In this document: positions 10,644-22,510 of the stretch, piece by piece
Layout of the letters: each line of letters opens with the position of its first letter
Position numbering within the stretch: the first letter of the stretch is position 1
From: Branchiostoma belcheri
Taxonomy: Eukaryota > Chordata > Leptocardii > Amphioxiformes > Branchiostomatidae
Reading direction: 5' to 3'
NCBI RefSeq assembly: GCF_001625305.1
Contig: NW_017803841.1
Span: 112,283 to 176,282 of the forward strand
DNA length: 64,000 nt
Made by a program: the position numbers and the translations under genes
Notes under the pieces: generated by a model
The model's input: the letters and a program-made list of their open reading frames with translations, nothing else
Databases searched by the model: none
What the model was told of the DNA's origin: nothing

Positions 10644-12250
10644 TGTCTGCAGTGACGGTATGCGAAATATGTAGTTAAATAAGTTTGTAACTAACACATA
10701 CTGGTAGAAAAACCCCAAGTCGTGACGGTGTAGACTCTCCTTTTGCCCTTTATCTAGTTTTTCGACCCTCCAGACGTCTGAGCGGATGGATATAATTACC
10801 ATGCTGTGGTCGGCTGGCGTCCAGAGTGAGGCGTCAGTGCATGGCGGCCATTGTGAGGTAAGGTTCGTCGTTCGTTTGTCTGAGAATTTCCCCCAGAAAA
10901 CATGCAATTTTCCCCTAGAAAAGCTGATTCGGTGTGCATTAGGGTTTGTAGGTGTCACTGGTAAGGGCTCGTTGTTTTCATGAGGGTCGCTCACGGCGTT
11001 CAGGCCATGAAACTCGGCCAAAAAAGAGAAACATTTCTGGCGTGGGTAACGTAAACACATGTACTGGGAAATTCTCGCTAATGCTTTTGAAGTAGCCTTT
11101 GTTGCTTTCTGTACTAAAACTACAATGTATACTTGTGGGTTTTTTTAGTGCGTGTACACGCCAGTTTGTTGCATTTTGGTTCTTAACGTGATTTATTTAT
11201 TTACTGAAATTTATTCATGCAGTGAGCACGAATAGCAGAGATGCACAGACATAGAAATGGTGTAATTCAATTGTTCTTTGGAATACGCTAGCCGTCACTC
11301 CAGCGCTTATTTCGTCCTTATCATGAATTTGAGAACTGTAAATGACATAATTCAGTCTGGTACCTGCTGCCTATTCAGTATATTCTTACAACATGACGAC
11401 GAATTTTTATACCAACTGCTTCCACTTCAACAGTTTTTTGGAGATCTCTGACTCAGATACAAGAGTTGACTAAATTTTTATCAGAATGTATTGGTATGTG
11501 GACATTTGGCTATAATCATGCTCATGTTGAAGTATTATTGATGAAATTTTTGATACTATTGAAGTACTACAGATGTTCGACATGTTGAACTAATGTTCAT
11601 ATACACACTTGATTCATGTTTTTGTACAGGTCAAGCCAGAGGGGATTGTGACAAGAAGGGCGTGTTCGCCTGGCACATCGGTCTGGTGATCTCTCAAGTC
11701 TTCATCAGGATAAAGCATCTCAGCATCCATACAAGGAACACTGAGAAAACATAATCTGTCCTTGATGATAACCAAAGTACCAAATGGCAAACGCTGACTG
11801 GAAATGGTAGAGCATCCAGCTTACTCAGGGTGATTTAGTCAGCTAGTCTTTAGAAGCTGTCAAGCCTCTTGGAAACCCAGACCTCGGGGACTGAGCCTCT
11901 TGCTCGGTGGGGGCTTGCTCAGCTTAGTTACATGGGTTTGCTGGATGTTAATCATTTTTTTAAATGTTTTCTCTTGTCCCTTATTCTTTTCTATGTAAAT
12001 TTGAAGGGGACAATGATTGACGTTTCAATGAGTTAAGTTCCATTTAATTGAACAAACCGATAGCCTCCAATGATAACCAATCTATTGTTTGGGTTTAGTG
12101 GCCACGTTCATGATGTATGTAGGCCAGGCGGTATCCAGATGGTCCATTGATGCGTCTTAACCAACTATTTGTCTCCATAATGTTCGACTGTCACCAGCCT
12201 GTGTCGGATGTAGTAAGCTATCAAGAAGTGTTCTTTCCACTCTAACTTGG
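10644..12250. other. No recognisable gene
   Basis: The only long open frame (minus, ending near 10566) runs into the TIR element and shows no recognisable protein features. The rest is AT-rich non-coding sequence, apart from the dispersed repeat listed at 11802-11930. Confidence 0.5.
11802..11930 (+). repeat. Dispersed repeat, copy A
   Basis: GAAGCTGTCAAGCCTCTTGG, then CCCAGACCTCGGGGACTG and GGTGGGGGCTTGCTCAGC, match 24661-24740 closely in the same orientation. The similarity extends upstream over GGTAGAGCATCCAGCTTACT. The repeat is not recognisable as a known family from sequence alone. Confidence 0.6.
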
Positions 12251-13143
12251 CAGGCAATTTCCATGTTGAGAAGTGAAGGGTCAGTGAGTATGGTATATAT
12301 AATCTTTATCACCATGCTTTAACATTTCGTTGATAATGGAGTCAGTGCCACATGCTTTATTAGCTTTTAAGTTGCGAATACCATATAAAATTTCTCCTTC
12401 TGAAATATCAAAATCCAGTGGGTTTTCTACTGAGTTTTCGAGAGTGTTAAGGATATCGTCTATATATTTTTTATATCCTGCGTCTGATGTTATGTTATTT
12501 GTGGGTATGTTAAATTTGTTAGGCCATGATCAGCATGTTCAAGGGAGTCTTTGGTTGGATTATTGAGCCGTTGTACTTGTGACAGGTAAATTTACCGGAT
12601 AGGTCTCCTAGGACCCGTCCATTTAGAATAACCATGTTGGCTGCTGAACAGAGGTCAATTAGATTATTTCCATATCTATTTACGCCTCTGTCACAGCTCG
12701 ACCTGGGAGGTATGTTTTCTATTAAGTCTATTTTGTCGTGATTCAGGCAGTCATCGTGACTGATTGTTTCTTGTAGGGACGCTGTTCTGGCGTTTAAATC
12801 ACCCAGCAGCACTATATTTCCCTGGTTGGAAAATTTGCATATGTCTTCTTGTAGTATATCAAATGGGGAGTTGTTTTTGGTTTCTGGGGACGACGAGTTT
12901 TCCGGAGAGAAGTACATACACCCGACAAATAGGTCCTGTTCTAGGCCAAAGAATACCTTGTCTAACTTACACCAAAGAAAGTCCGGGTGCCTTGATGGCA
13001 GTTTTGTGATACCTTTGGTAAATTTGTTTCTAAACATTTTAAGTACTCCGCTGGATTCCTTTTGGCAGTCTTTTTATCATAAAGACCATGACTTACCTAC
13101 AATTGCCTCGACTTTCTCTTCGTCCAGACGGCCCCGTCCGTAG
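12250..13143 (-). mobile_element. Non-LTR retrotransposon fragment: endonuclease plus start of RT
   Basis: The minus strand from 13143 encodes the endonuclease half of a CR1/L2-like ORF2. It starts GRLDEEKVEAIVGKSWSL, then (172 open residues at 12519-13037) LFVGCMYFSPENSSSPE, NIVLLGDLNARTASLQE, NRYGNNLIDLCSAANMVILN and GRVLGDLSGKFTCHKYNG. The GDLNAR motif and 'LIDLC....+.ILNGR..GD..G.FTC' are apurinic-type endonuclease hallmarks. Below 12450, in another frame, FDISEGEILYGIRNLKANKA then CGTDSIINEMLKHG is the N-terminal part of the reverse transcriptase. Stops and frame changes near 13085 and 12520, and loss of the RT core, show that it is dead. Confidence 0.8.
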
Positions 13144-13613
13144 AGGCCCTTCGTGTAACAGTTGCTCGGTGTGTTCCTAGTCATCGCCATCGTTGAACTC
13201 ACGAAGTAATTTAGGCAATATATCCCCTCGTATTGTTGCGCAAACTCCTGTCGAGTTGCACTTCCCGTTCAGCCGCACCCGCTGAATCTCCTGTTGGGAC
13301 TTCTCCATGGCACCCTGAGTTCTGTTGTCTTTGGATATGTTCTGCGCCGTTTCATGTAGGATTAATATAATGCATTAATGGCATTCACATTTTAGAGATA
13401 GTTTAAGTGATTTGTGATTACGCAAACCTAACCTAACCCATTGGCCTCTTTACGTCTTGGTAGACTATGTGTTTACCCCAGGGAGGCTTCCTTAAAAATA
13501 ATCACTTAAATATTCTCTCATTAAAATAGAATAGCAACACATACCTGTTGAGGTCTTCTTAGTTTCTTGCAATCTGCTGTTGCGTCCAAGTAGTCCTTTG
13601 ACGTCCCATGCCG

Positions 13614-13823
13614 TCAAATATCTCCACACCATTGGAGGTGTAGTAGGCCTGTATCTTCACTGAGATGCAGGCTGTCGTGTCTGCTCCACAGTCTACGTTG
13701 ACTTGATAGAAACGCCTCTGAGTAGTCCATGAAGCTGACCTCCTTGAAGAGGTTGTTGTAGAGGGCAGTGTCCATGTCCAGGCGTGGCATTATCACTACT
13801 GTGATGTACGTGCGACAGAACAA
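13614..13823 (-). other. Exon-like frame, possibly SGNH/GDSL-like remnant
   Basis: Minus-strand frame of 69 residues: YITVVIMPRLDMDTALYNNL, then FLSSQRRLWSRHDSLHLSED. The pattern 'PR.D...YNN.......D....F........HD..HLS' recalls the C-terminal block of SGNH/GDSL-type hydrolase domains, which also occur in some retrotransposon ORF1 proteins. The catalytic Asp-x-x-His would be HDSLH or similar, which is not a clean match. I rate this as a weak guess. Confidence 0.2.
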
Positions 13824-14178
13824 TACCTAAGAGACAATTGTATCTAAAAAAGATAAATAACAGTGTCGCCTTGACAATGTACCAATTGTGTACATGTATT
13901 GGTAAACTAATCTTTGTTTTCTCATCTATTGCCTGTCAAAACCAACTCAAGTGGTTTTGCAGTCAAGAAAATTATCAACATGTCCTCCTTGATGACATAC
14001 AGTTTTCCGCAAACTGGCTACTGACTGCTTGTTCATTCCAATTTCATAGATAAATACCCTTTCATTACAGAACATTTCTCTAGATACAGATTGAAATTCA
14101 TCTTCATGATCATCCTCGAGCCCACTATCTGTTGGGTCAACAAAAGGAGGGAGATGTGCCTGAGATGAGGATAACAAC

Positions 14179-14740
14179 TTAGTCATCAGCTTTCACATTT
14201 ATTTGTGAGGAATAAGCAGTACAGAGGTTCGCATCCTCATCGATTTCCCCATGATCATGTGAGAAGAGAAGCTCGACGTTCCTAGGAATGTGATCTGCTG
14301 GGGTCGCAGGCTCTTGCATGTAGCAGAATCTGTCGCCTGTTTCACAGTTGGTTAAACGGCCATCAACTCGTAACTTCTCTCGTCTGAGGGGTCCCAAGAG
14401 TTTGATACCGTAACACCTTAGCCCTTCTGCATCTAAGTGGACATGTTTGCCGCATTTGCGGAGCTCCGGAGGATGTTGGAGAAAAGGCCACTGGATACCG
14501 GGCGTCCGTTCCGCATTTTTTTCTGGAACTGAACACCCAGTTAAGAAAACAGAGTGGCTTTGGACGGATATATAAGTATGATCATTGTAATTATTATATA
14601 GGAGACAACTGTCCAATGGATCATACTTACTTTGGAAGTAGTGCCTTCAACATCCCCACTGACATTGGAGCTAAGTCCTCTGCCCATGTCACGGTGTCAT
14701 CCCAGACGTTTCTCTTAGGTGGGTTTTTGGTGTCCCTGTG
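14179..14740 (-). other. Unrecognised exon-like minus-strand frames
   Basis: The frame at 14179-14616 (145 residues) contains GIQWPFLQHPPELRKCGKHV and HLDAEGLRCYGIKLLGPLRR. A separate block just upstream on the minus strand reads NVWDDTVTWAEDLAPMSVGM then LKALLPK, ending at a donor-like AAA|GTAAGT near 14630. Both look coding (aromatic-rich, few Ser/Arg runs), and they sit between DUF6589-type exons, so they may belong to the same relic. I recognise no domain. Confidence 0.3.
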
Positions 14741-14892
14741 GAGATTGTCCCTCGGCAATGAAATATATTTCACCATATTAAGGTTGGTGTACTTAGTGTA
14801 CTTAAATCCGTATGTAATTTAATCCAGCACGTGCTGAACAGGCTCTTATCAATATCGGTAATCCCAGAAAGTCAAGAAAAGCGATTCCACAT

Positions 14893-15115
14893 CTACCATA
14901 TTAAAGCATGAAAATTTTCATCTCCCATTGTTGTAATAGTGGAATTTAGAAAAGATTCTATAGTGCTGTTTACATGTGGAAGTTCTACAATACGAGACGC
15001 ACAGTAGGGAAAATTCTCCCTGATGACCTTCCAATCCGCGGGGTCCGCATCGAGTTTGACCAAATTAGGCTCCACTTCTGGCGCTTTCCCTCCTCTCATT
15101 TTTCTTCACATGTTC
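14893..15115 (-). pseudogene. Exon following the DUF6589-type core, unrecognised C-terminal part
   Basis: The minus-strand frame reads KAPEVEPNLVKLDADPADWK, then VIRENFPYCASRIVELPHVN and STIESFLNSTITTMGDENF, ending in a stop at 14893. It directly follows the DUF6589-type exon at 15254-15409 on the same strand and would be its C-terminal continuation after one 140-bp intron. The function is inferred only from that position. Confidence 0.35.
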
Positions 15116-15253
15116 AGGAAAAGTTTGTTCAAAAAGCTTTCATCTCAATATTCTGTATCATTGAAGTAGACATTGTATCCTTGGCGAAGTTTTAAGTATA
15201 TTATACATGACACTGATAGCAAATGTAATATTTTGTCCATCTATATAACCAAC

Positions 15254-15409
15254 CTTTGGAGTCGTTGTTCAAGAATTCATTGATCAGGTCCAACCCGACA
15301 TCCCTGTCAGGACACCCCTTGATGTTGCCGGTGCGATTCCAGATGAGGTCGTGCCTCAGCCTGGCTGGCAGGAAGCCCCTGATTCCTGAAGAATACTTGA
15401 TGATGCTGT
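15254..15409 (-). pseudogene. DUF6589-type transposase-like exon
   Basis: An acceptor CTATACAG ends at 15410 and a donor CAAAG|GTTGGT starts at 15253. The exon reads SIIKYSSGIRGFLPARLRHD, then LIWNRTGNIKGCPDRDVGLD and LINEFLNNDSK. The order 'L.....+ + WNRT.N..G..GR+...DL..E.LN' is the conserved end of DUF6589-domain proteins, which are widespread, multi-copy and probably transposon-derived. The exon is intact. Other exons that could belong to this gene are at 22884-22992, 22511-22721 and 17699-17830. Confidence 0.6.
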
Positions 15410-17548
15410 CTGTATAGACAATATACAGTATCTAGTCTTAGAGTGTTATTAACTAATGCAGGTATCCCTGACACAGGTGGGCAGAAGTCGGCTACATGTG
15501 ACAAGTCTTATAACACTATTATTGGAAGACCTGTTTTCATATCATTCTGCAAGTCCTTGGAATGCAAAAACAAACAAGTAAAAGTCGTAGACATCTTCCC
15601 TCCATGAAGGAGGTTGGTGTTGTTAGGGTTCTGTTTTATGTTATCGGACGTGTTCATTGTTATAGGTATGTTCAGGAGAAGATCAGGAATGGTCAGGAGA
15701 TCAGGAGTATTATATTGTATAGTTTACCATGAATGGATTCGGGTCTTCTATGTTTGTAGGCTCGTTGTTGAGTATCTGAAAAAAGAGACAGGTAGATTAA
15801 TTTAATACTTGTCAAGTAATGTATTTTTCATGTGTGTGGCGCAACTGAAGCAATCATTACAGGTTAATGAAAATTTGAATGTTTTGCCTATGTGACAGCT
15901 ACTTGAGGATGAGTTAACCCTGTATAATCACTGCAATTTTGTCAGTTGGAAGCAGTGTATCCGCCAGAGGGCCGTCCACCCGTCATATGACGGCTCGGGT
16001 CGCTTTGGATGGCCTGTACTGGAACAGATGCCGTCGTCTTAAAATTAGATAATTTATTTCCTTTTGCCGAGACGTGGAGAAATCAGGGAAAATTCATTTT
16101 TTTTGTTTTGTGGCTGTAAACGGGGACGCCGTCCAGACTGGAAAGACACACGTTGTTTGTTTTGCTATTGTTATAATGCTGAAGAAGAATTGCTGTCGGC
16201 CCCTTTCTCATAAGTTTTCTCATTAAAACCTGTTTTTCAGTGTCCATCCGGTGAAATGTATCCACAAACATTTTGCTTTAAAATGAAATCATTTCGTATG
16301 TTTTGTTTTTGACGGGCGAGTTACATGGATGTCCATGCCGCAGTTAACTATTTACGCAGCGGTTATTGTGGACAGTTTCAACTTGTACCCTTGTGTAAAC
16401 AAATGCCCCGCCCCTTCAGTTAATTTTAGCGACGTGTTCCCTAAGTTGAATTAATTTTCGCGACCGTGCCCTTTTTAACTGTACGGCCTCTCAACCGAGT
16501 CAAGCGGATACACTTGTTGGAAGATTTATATCCTGTGTTTATATGTTCGGCGATTTGTAATGATCCCACTTTACGCTCGTCTACAGTGATGCCAAGATGC
16601 TACAGCGTTAATATCTTAGTGTGTTCCAAGTTGAAGGAAATAATGTTAATGGAATTGACAGCGGTAGTTCTGTTCTGTTATGGATTCGCGCATCGGCCTG
16701 ATCTGTTCAGGCCACGCAGGAGAAATGAGTTGCTCCCCTAGTGAGGTACCGGGATGATACGTTATACAGCTGATTTGAGCTGGGCCAAATCAATTCAATT
16801 ATTTGTCCTCTTTTTTTCATTCAAATCTGACTCGTGTAGTTCGTTCGTAAATTTTTATGAAGTCCAATCTGGTAAGTCCACCAGTAGTAAGCCTTTAGGG
16901 TGGCGTGTATTTGGTAGGCTGCGGAGAGTACAGAGAAATGGAAGAAGTGACCACGACTAGCGAGGAAAATAGACGTCCATCAAGGACAACAATTCAAGAA
17001 CATCATATTTTTTCAAGGTAATTGAGGAACAGCGGAATATACGCCGGGGAAGCTATGAGTAACTTTTTAAAAGGTGCGATGCTCAATGGGGCTTCTAACT
17101 AACAGAGATAAGCTATGCAAAGGGACCTTTACAATGACAGAACCATCTAACTGTCTTTGGGAAACTTTGCTAAGATCAGAATAAACGTGTGACTATGACA
17201 AACATAAGTTGCTCCTTCGTGTTTACAATGAAGAAACCATCTAATCTGATTGTGGTTAGCTAGGGTGAGAATATGCCTCTGATTATGACAAACCCATTTA
17301 GTACTCGCGATCTACCACGGGCGATGAAACAATATGTAAGCTAGTGGCTGTGACGATGTCGTCGGTTTTGCGAATAGGGGGGAGACGGGGTTTTGAGCCG
17401 TTAACGAGGCCGGTCAGATTTGTCGGAACCGAGATGCCCGATCTGTTTTCGTTGCGTGAAATAAGACGCTAGGTAACGTTACGTAGATATGGTGTAAACT
17501 GAGGTTAGCTGCCCGTTTTTCTCGGACCGTAAATAGTTCACCTTTGAG
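15410..17548. other. No recognisable gene; weak internal repeats
   Basis: No protein or RNA is recognised. At about 17128-17210 and 17221-17303 two diverged blocks share TTTACAATGA...GAAACCATCTAA and GATTATGACAAAC-like phrases at about 93-bp spacing. A stretch near 16380-16760 is richer in CpG than its flanks but has no gene that I can see. Confidence 0.4.
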
Positions 17549-17583
17549 CGTGTGTGTGTGTATGTGTGTGTGTGTGTGTGTGG
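17549..17583. repeat. (GT)n microsatellite
   Basis: GTGTGT run interrupted once by TAT, 35 bp long. Confidence 0.9.
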
Positions 17584-17698
17584 TGGGGGGTTTTGTCGAA
17601 GGTGTCAAGTATATCACAACGCTTTTAGTACAAAAATTCAGAAAATGATAAGTATAAGTCCATGAAGTATATTATTGGAATATATTCATTGTACTTAC

Positions 17699-17830
17699 CT
17701 TCTGTAGGGTCTCGATGGTGCTGGTGGCCTGTTTTAGTGTGTCAAGCTGGGTCCATTTTCTCAGGTGGGGAGGCTTTGGGTGGCAAAGCAACGCCCGTAG
17801 TTTGCTAAATCCTTCAGTAATGTCGCTACC
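17699..17830 (-). other. Exon-like segment in the DUF6589-type relic
   Basis: The minus strand reads GSDITEGFSKLRALLCHPKP then PHLRKWTQLDTLKQATSTIE and TLQK, ending at a consensus donor CAGAAG|GTAAGT. The start follows AATGCAG at 17831, a weak acceptor because the pyrimidine tract is poor. The frame is open throughout (132 nt). It lies between DUF6589-type exons on the same strand; no domain is recognised. Confidence 0.35.
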
Positions 17831-19113
17831 CTGCATTATACGCGTGTTCCTTCTTCCCCTCTAATGTGAAGACTGCTCAACTTTTCGGAGATCCTGTGTA
17901 TTTGTTTGTGTGTTGGACATAAATCTTGGAGCCACTCCCCTCTCTGGGAAAACATGTGTTCCTTGTTTATGGATGTTTTTGGACGAGAAATAGTATTTTA
18001 AATTTTTAAGTTTATATTTTTATGCTTTTTTTATTTTATTATTTTCTCCTTGTTGTGTTTAGAAAGTTTTTGATTTGAATGTGATGCATTAATGACGAAT
18101 TAATTTTAATTTTCGAAACGTTGAACGTTATCTTAATCTTCAGCATCGTTTTATTCCCACGGGTCATATTAAGGCGGCACGAATGTGCCTGGTCTCACTG
18201 AAGGTGCTAGTGGGTTTCACATTTAGATTGTTATCTGATCGCTGTGTGTTTGTATCCGGTCTTGTTTCAAATTTCTAAGTTTTCTTGTTTTCCTGTTGAG
18301 GCGTGTCCCTGTGTTTTCGAAGTTCGTAGGGCCCGTGTTGTTTTCTGATATTCATCACCCACTAAGATAAACATGCAAACCGAGATTTTAACTTGGTGCC
18401 CCTGAATCCTCAAACACTCACAAAAGCCCAGGTATTGGGCCTACCAAGCAAACTAGTATTTTGTTATGTATATTAAAATCTATTTGGTTTTTTTTATACA
18501 TAACTGTTATTTAAATATCCACGCCGCTTGAAAATAGCCTTGGTAACACGGTGGCTAGACCTGCGTCAAATGAGGCGTAATATGAATCTATAAAGCAGTT
18601 CTACAAGTTTGAATCGACTAAACTTGGTAAGTCAGGTACATGTATCAGTTGTTTAATCTTTAATTTGTTAGTATATAATTTGTGCTTTTATGTTTCGTAA
18701 GGCCAAGCTAAAGCTGTAACCCTGGAAATTTCGGTCACGTGTTCATTTGGCGCCTTCTTGGCCAGATTGACGTCACTTCCAGCTCATATCCCGAGGTTTA
18801 TTGGCTGGTTTGTCGAACGGTGTTTTAGCTCTCTTGTGGCGCGCTTGTTACCCATTACTTGCCGTTTACTGTAGAATTAAGCTTTTGTATCTCTACTTGG
18901 TGTAAAGTGAATTATTTATCTTTGGTAGTTCATGAGTATTTAATTTACAGCGATGACTTGTACATAGAAAATGGCGCCCCAGCGATCCCTTTGTTGGCGC
19001 TCTGGGTTTATATCCAGGCCACCCGGTCAACCTCAAGTCCAGGAGTTAACGAAGACAGATGGTTGGAATGAATCGTGAAATCAAGCAATTTGTTGTTGAC
19101 CTAACTTAAGTGA
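17831..19113. other. No recognisable gene
   Basis: Non-coding sequence, T-rich near 18000-18080. The short plus-strand frame at 18859-19071 shows no protein-like features. Confidence 0.45.
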
Positions 19114-19310
19114 ACACTCACCGTGACACTCACCGTGACACTCACCGTGACACTCACCGTGACACTCACCGTGACACTCACCGTGACACTCACCGTGACA
19201 CTCACCGTGACACTCACCGGACACTCACCGTGACACTCACCGTGACACTCACCGGACACTCACCGTGACACTCACCGTGACACTCACCGTGACACTCACC
19301 GTGACACTCA
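19114..19310. repeat. 12-bp minisatellite
   Basis: About 16 head-to-tail copies of CACTCACCGTGA, with two shortened 10-bp copies (CACTCACCGG type) in the middle. Near-perfect identity between units points to recent expansion or ongoing slippage. The 12-bp period keeps every frame open through the array. Confidence 0.95.
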
Positions 19311-19386
19311 TATGCAATATGACCAAACTCTAAACATTTATTGCATTTCTTATAAGAACACTGTGCGAAGAAGTAGTCCTCTTCCC

Positions 19387-19599
19387 CTAGGCGGCAAGCT
19401 GCGTCACCCTGTCCCTCCCACTCCTCTGATTGTTGTCCTCGGCCTTCTTGTATGCAGTCTTCAGATTCTTGATCTTGCTGCGGCACTGCTCCGTTGTCTT
19501 CTCGAAACCATGCTTCCGCAACTTGTTTGAAATGTCCAGGTAAACGTTCTTGTTTCGGTACAAGCTGATCAATCTGTCTCGCTTCCATCCGGCCACCAC
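19387..19599 (-). pseudogene. Myb/SANT-like (trihelix) DNA-binding domain
   Basis: The minus strand reads WKRDRLISLYRNKNVYLDIS, then NKLRKHGFEKTTEQCRSKIK and NLKTAYKKAEDNNQRSGRDR. This is the Myb/SANT-like domain (Myb_DNA-bind_4 type) found in ZSCAN-like proteins and as the DNA-binding partner in PIF/Harbinger elements: 'L+.L......+...I...+...G...T..QC+.KIKNLK..Y+'. The usual first-helix Trp lies just upstream (GW). The frame upstream at 19600-19775 may be a preceding part of the same gene. No nuclease partner is seen nearby, so this is a fragment. Confidence 0.65.
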
Positions 19600-20300
19600 G
19601 GGAATACACCCTGTGGCATTTGGCGAGGAGCTTTAGGGCGGTGTTCGTGTTTCTCCGCTACTTCTTTTCCCAGCTGTATTATGTACAGCTGGAAGTCGTT
19701 CTTCTCATAGAGGTCACCCATTGTTTTCACCACGTCAACTCCTCTGTTGGTGTAAGGCGTCCCACGGTTGACCACAGCAAAGATCTCATTTAATATTATA
19801 ATGACCTACTTGAATATTGTAATGAGCCAAATGCAGTCTTGAAGCTTGTACATATGCAACAGTTTGAGTGATAACCCAGTGCCTCTGCCCCGCCTGCCGT
19901 TTTGCATTTGATTTGCGCGCTAATCCCATCCTGTGGAGTTAATTGGTACCCCTCTCTTTTGTTTTCAATTGGCTGATCAAGAGCAGAACGGATGTCAGGC
20001 TTGCATAAATACTAGTAACACAGACAAAATAACTGTAAGCAATGATCAACAAGTTCTATTTGAAGCTCTTGCTGTAAGTTACAATACATTTATTCTGATC
20101 TGAATCTGGCCCCCAAACAACCTGAAGATATATGTAAGTTACCTCTAGCATGACCTACAAAGGGCCCCTTTAGGAAGGGCCACGAATATTAGAACCCATA
20201 AAAAAATGGGGATAACTGACAAGGAGAGTGGGCCACGGTGATTCCCTGCAACACTAACAGATTAACATGGCCTCCCGAGCTCACCCGACCATCATGATGG
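19600..20300. other. No recognisable gene
   Basis: A minus-strand frame at 19569-19775 reads GTPYTNRGVDVVKTMGDLYE then KNDFQLYIIQLGKEVAEKHE. It could be the region upstream of the Myb/SANT-like domain. The rest is non-coding. Confidence 0.3.
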
Positions 20301-20690
20301 TAATATAACCTCCTTGGTTAATAAGAGTCGGGAGCAAGGTCGGCTACAGTGTTCGGCTGTGCCAGTTTAGTATCTAAAACATTAGGGTGTGGACAGTAAC
20401 AGTATGTTATTAGAAATTGTTTGGAACATCTTGGAAAAGGTTTAATAGCCCCAACTATTTCCGATAAAGCTAATCTCTGCAAATTCACCCAGTATTGACC
20501 CGTTCAGACTATATGCCAGAAAGTTCCCAGCCTCAATACACATTCTAGGCCCTGTTATTAGACTCGGTTAGACAAAGGAGATATGATATACCAAGAGACC
20601 ATGGAGTTTGGTTAGACCATTTCCTTTTTTCTACCTCCATGGTTAGACCAAGGAGGTTATATTTAACCTCCTTGGTTAGACCCTGTGAAA
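20301..20690. repeat. Palindromic TAACCTCCTTGG repeats
   Basis: CCAAGGAGGTTA at 20648-20659 and its complement at 20664-20675 form a perfect 12-bp-stem palindrome with a 4-nt centre. TAACCTCCTTGGTTA occurs again at 20306-20320. ACCATGGAG and CTCCATGGT near 20599 and 20634 form another inverted pair. This suggests a small foldback-type element or its remnants. Confidence 0.5.
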
Positions 20691-22060
20691 AAACTTTCGG
20701 AAGGGAAATGCCGTCCCCTGGATTGAGAAGGTAGCCTACATAGCAGCCCTGGTAACAGTCTGCCACCCAGGCTATGAGCCGTATAAACCTTTCATTCAAT
20801 TGTTGTCAATTTGTTACTGTCTGTAAAACATTTTCTTTCAAGACCTTATATATTGAAAAAAAAAGGAAAGCTGGGCCGAGCTGTAGTGAACAATTACTGC
20901 GCATAACAAAAGACAGCCAACCTTTTGTCTTGTGGCAAGGGCAAATTACAGATAATTACGTCTCATAGAGGTGCTAAATACACAACTAATTGGCCTACCG
21001 ACGTGATTGACAGCTAGAATTTGCTAAGAAGGTAAAGATTCATAATCTTAACTTTCGAAGCGTTTTGAGGAACTATAGCCATAACCAGGGAACGTCAGAT
21101 TCAAAGTAGAATGATTGGTAATGTCCTGAACTACCCAAACCTGTTTAGATCCTTTTGCTTATCATGAACTGTCTTTTGATATAGGGCAAGGAAGTTAGGG
21201 TTACCCTAAAATTATGGCATTGAAATGGACAAAAACATATTTCATAAAAAGCAGGAATAATATTTCAAATATATCAAAACAGTTTCTAAATGGTGACAGA
21301 TGTAAGAATGTACCCTCCAAAAAGCGTCTGTCTATGACGTTGGCTATAGTTCCTCGATTTAGGTTTTCTGTTTAAGAATTATGCATCATATCAGACATAG
21401 AAATATGCAAATATAAGAAATATAACAACATGAAAGTAATATTTCAACACTCAACAAGTTGTATTTTGCCTTTCCCCCAAGTTTGAACCATTTCTGACCA
21501 GCTACGGCTGAGTTATGGCATTTTTCCGAAAGGACCTGAAAAATCAGTAAATTGGCACCGTGGGACGCCTTACACCAACTGAGTCATATATGGGTTTGTT
21601 CTGGGAACAATGTAAAAAAAAAAAAAAACAGGTCACTAAGGGTACAACAAACAGTATGCTGCATTTTGTTACAACAAAAATAGTTTTTATTGTATTTCTC
21701 TTGNNNNNNNNNNNNNNNNNNNNNNNNNNNNNNNNNNNNNNNNNNNNNNNNNNNNNNNNNNNNNNNNNNNNNNNNNNNNNNNNNNNNNNNNNNNNNNNNN
21801 NNNNNNNNNNNNNNNNNNNNNNNNNNNNNNNNNNNNNNNNNNNNNNNNNNNNNNNNNNNNNNNNNNNNNNNNNNNNNNNNNNNNNNNNNNNNNNNNNGTT
21901 ATCTCTGGCAAAAATGTACATTGTCCTTGTTGCAAATGTGACATTTTATTGTTTGTTTATTCACTGATGAAGAACAAATTTTAAACATAATTTATAAACT
22001 GTTGCAGATTTTGCAGTGTACTTACCAGAGTATCTCTTAGAACAAGGTCGGAGACGCCGC
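20691..22060. other. No recognisable gene
   Basis: AT-rich non-coding sequence on both sides of the first assembly gap. Confidence 0.4.
21704..21897. other. Assembly gap (194 N)
   Basis: Run of N. Open frames that cross it are meaningless. Confidence 1.
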
Positions 22061-22255
22061 CTACACAGGCACTACTTCCGCCATCTCATCCTCGACCTGT
22101 TGGTTCTGGTACGTCAGGAAGACCAGCTCGTCCTCCTGCTCTTCAATGGTTCTGTCCATCCCGTCGGCCTCCACCGACACTTTGACATTGTTGATAGCGT
22201 CGACATTTAAACTCCATATCAGAAACCGAGTCATGGATGCCTGCTCCATTAGCAA
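22061..22255 (-). other. Exon-like segment in the DUF6589-type relic
   Basis: The minus-strand frame reads ASMTRFLIWSLNVDAINNVK, then VSVEADGMDRTIEEQEDELV, and ends with acidic EVVPV. It follows the DUF6589-type exons at 22.5-23.0 kb on the same strand. It may be the next exon, but I do not recognise the block with confidence. Confidence 0.3.
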
Positions 22256-22510
22256 CTCTCAGAATGAAGTCATGCAGTTCTTCAGATGGATGTAGAAATC
22301 CACAGAACGGAGAATTATTCGCCAGTGTTCCAAGGAAGACTTTCAGTCTGTCTAGGCATGTCTTTCCACCCCATACTTTTCCTTTCCAAACTGAGTGTAC
22401 AGATGACTGAAATCTTTTCTCCTTGGTGTGATGTCGCGATCTGCTTTTCTCTGGTTATAGGTGTCTGTGATAGGAACTGTCGTCTAGCTGTAGATGGAGT
22501 ATGGCCTGAT

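Noticed and set aside
10566-11060. 164-residue minus-strand open frame
   Set aside because: Runs into the TIR element, has no recognisable domain and shows no splice sites.
19114-19310. Regular short repeats as a possible CRISPR array
   Set aside because: The units are contiguous with no spacers; it is a minisatellite in animal DNA.
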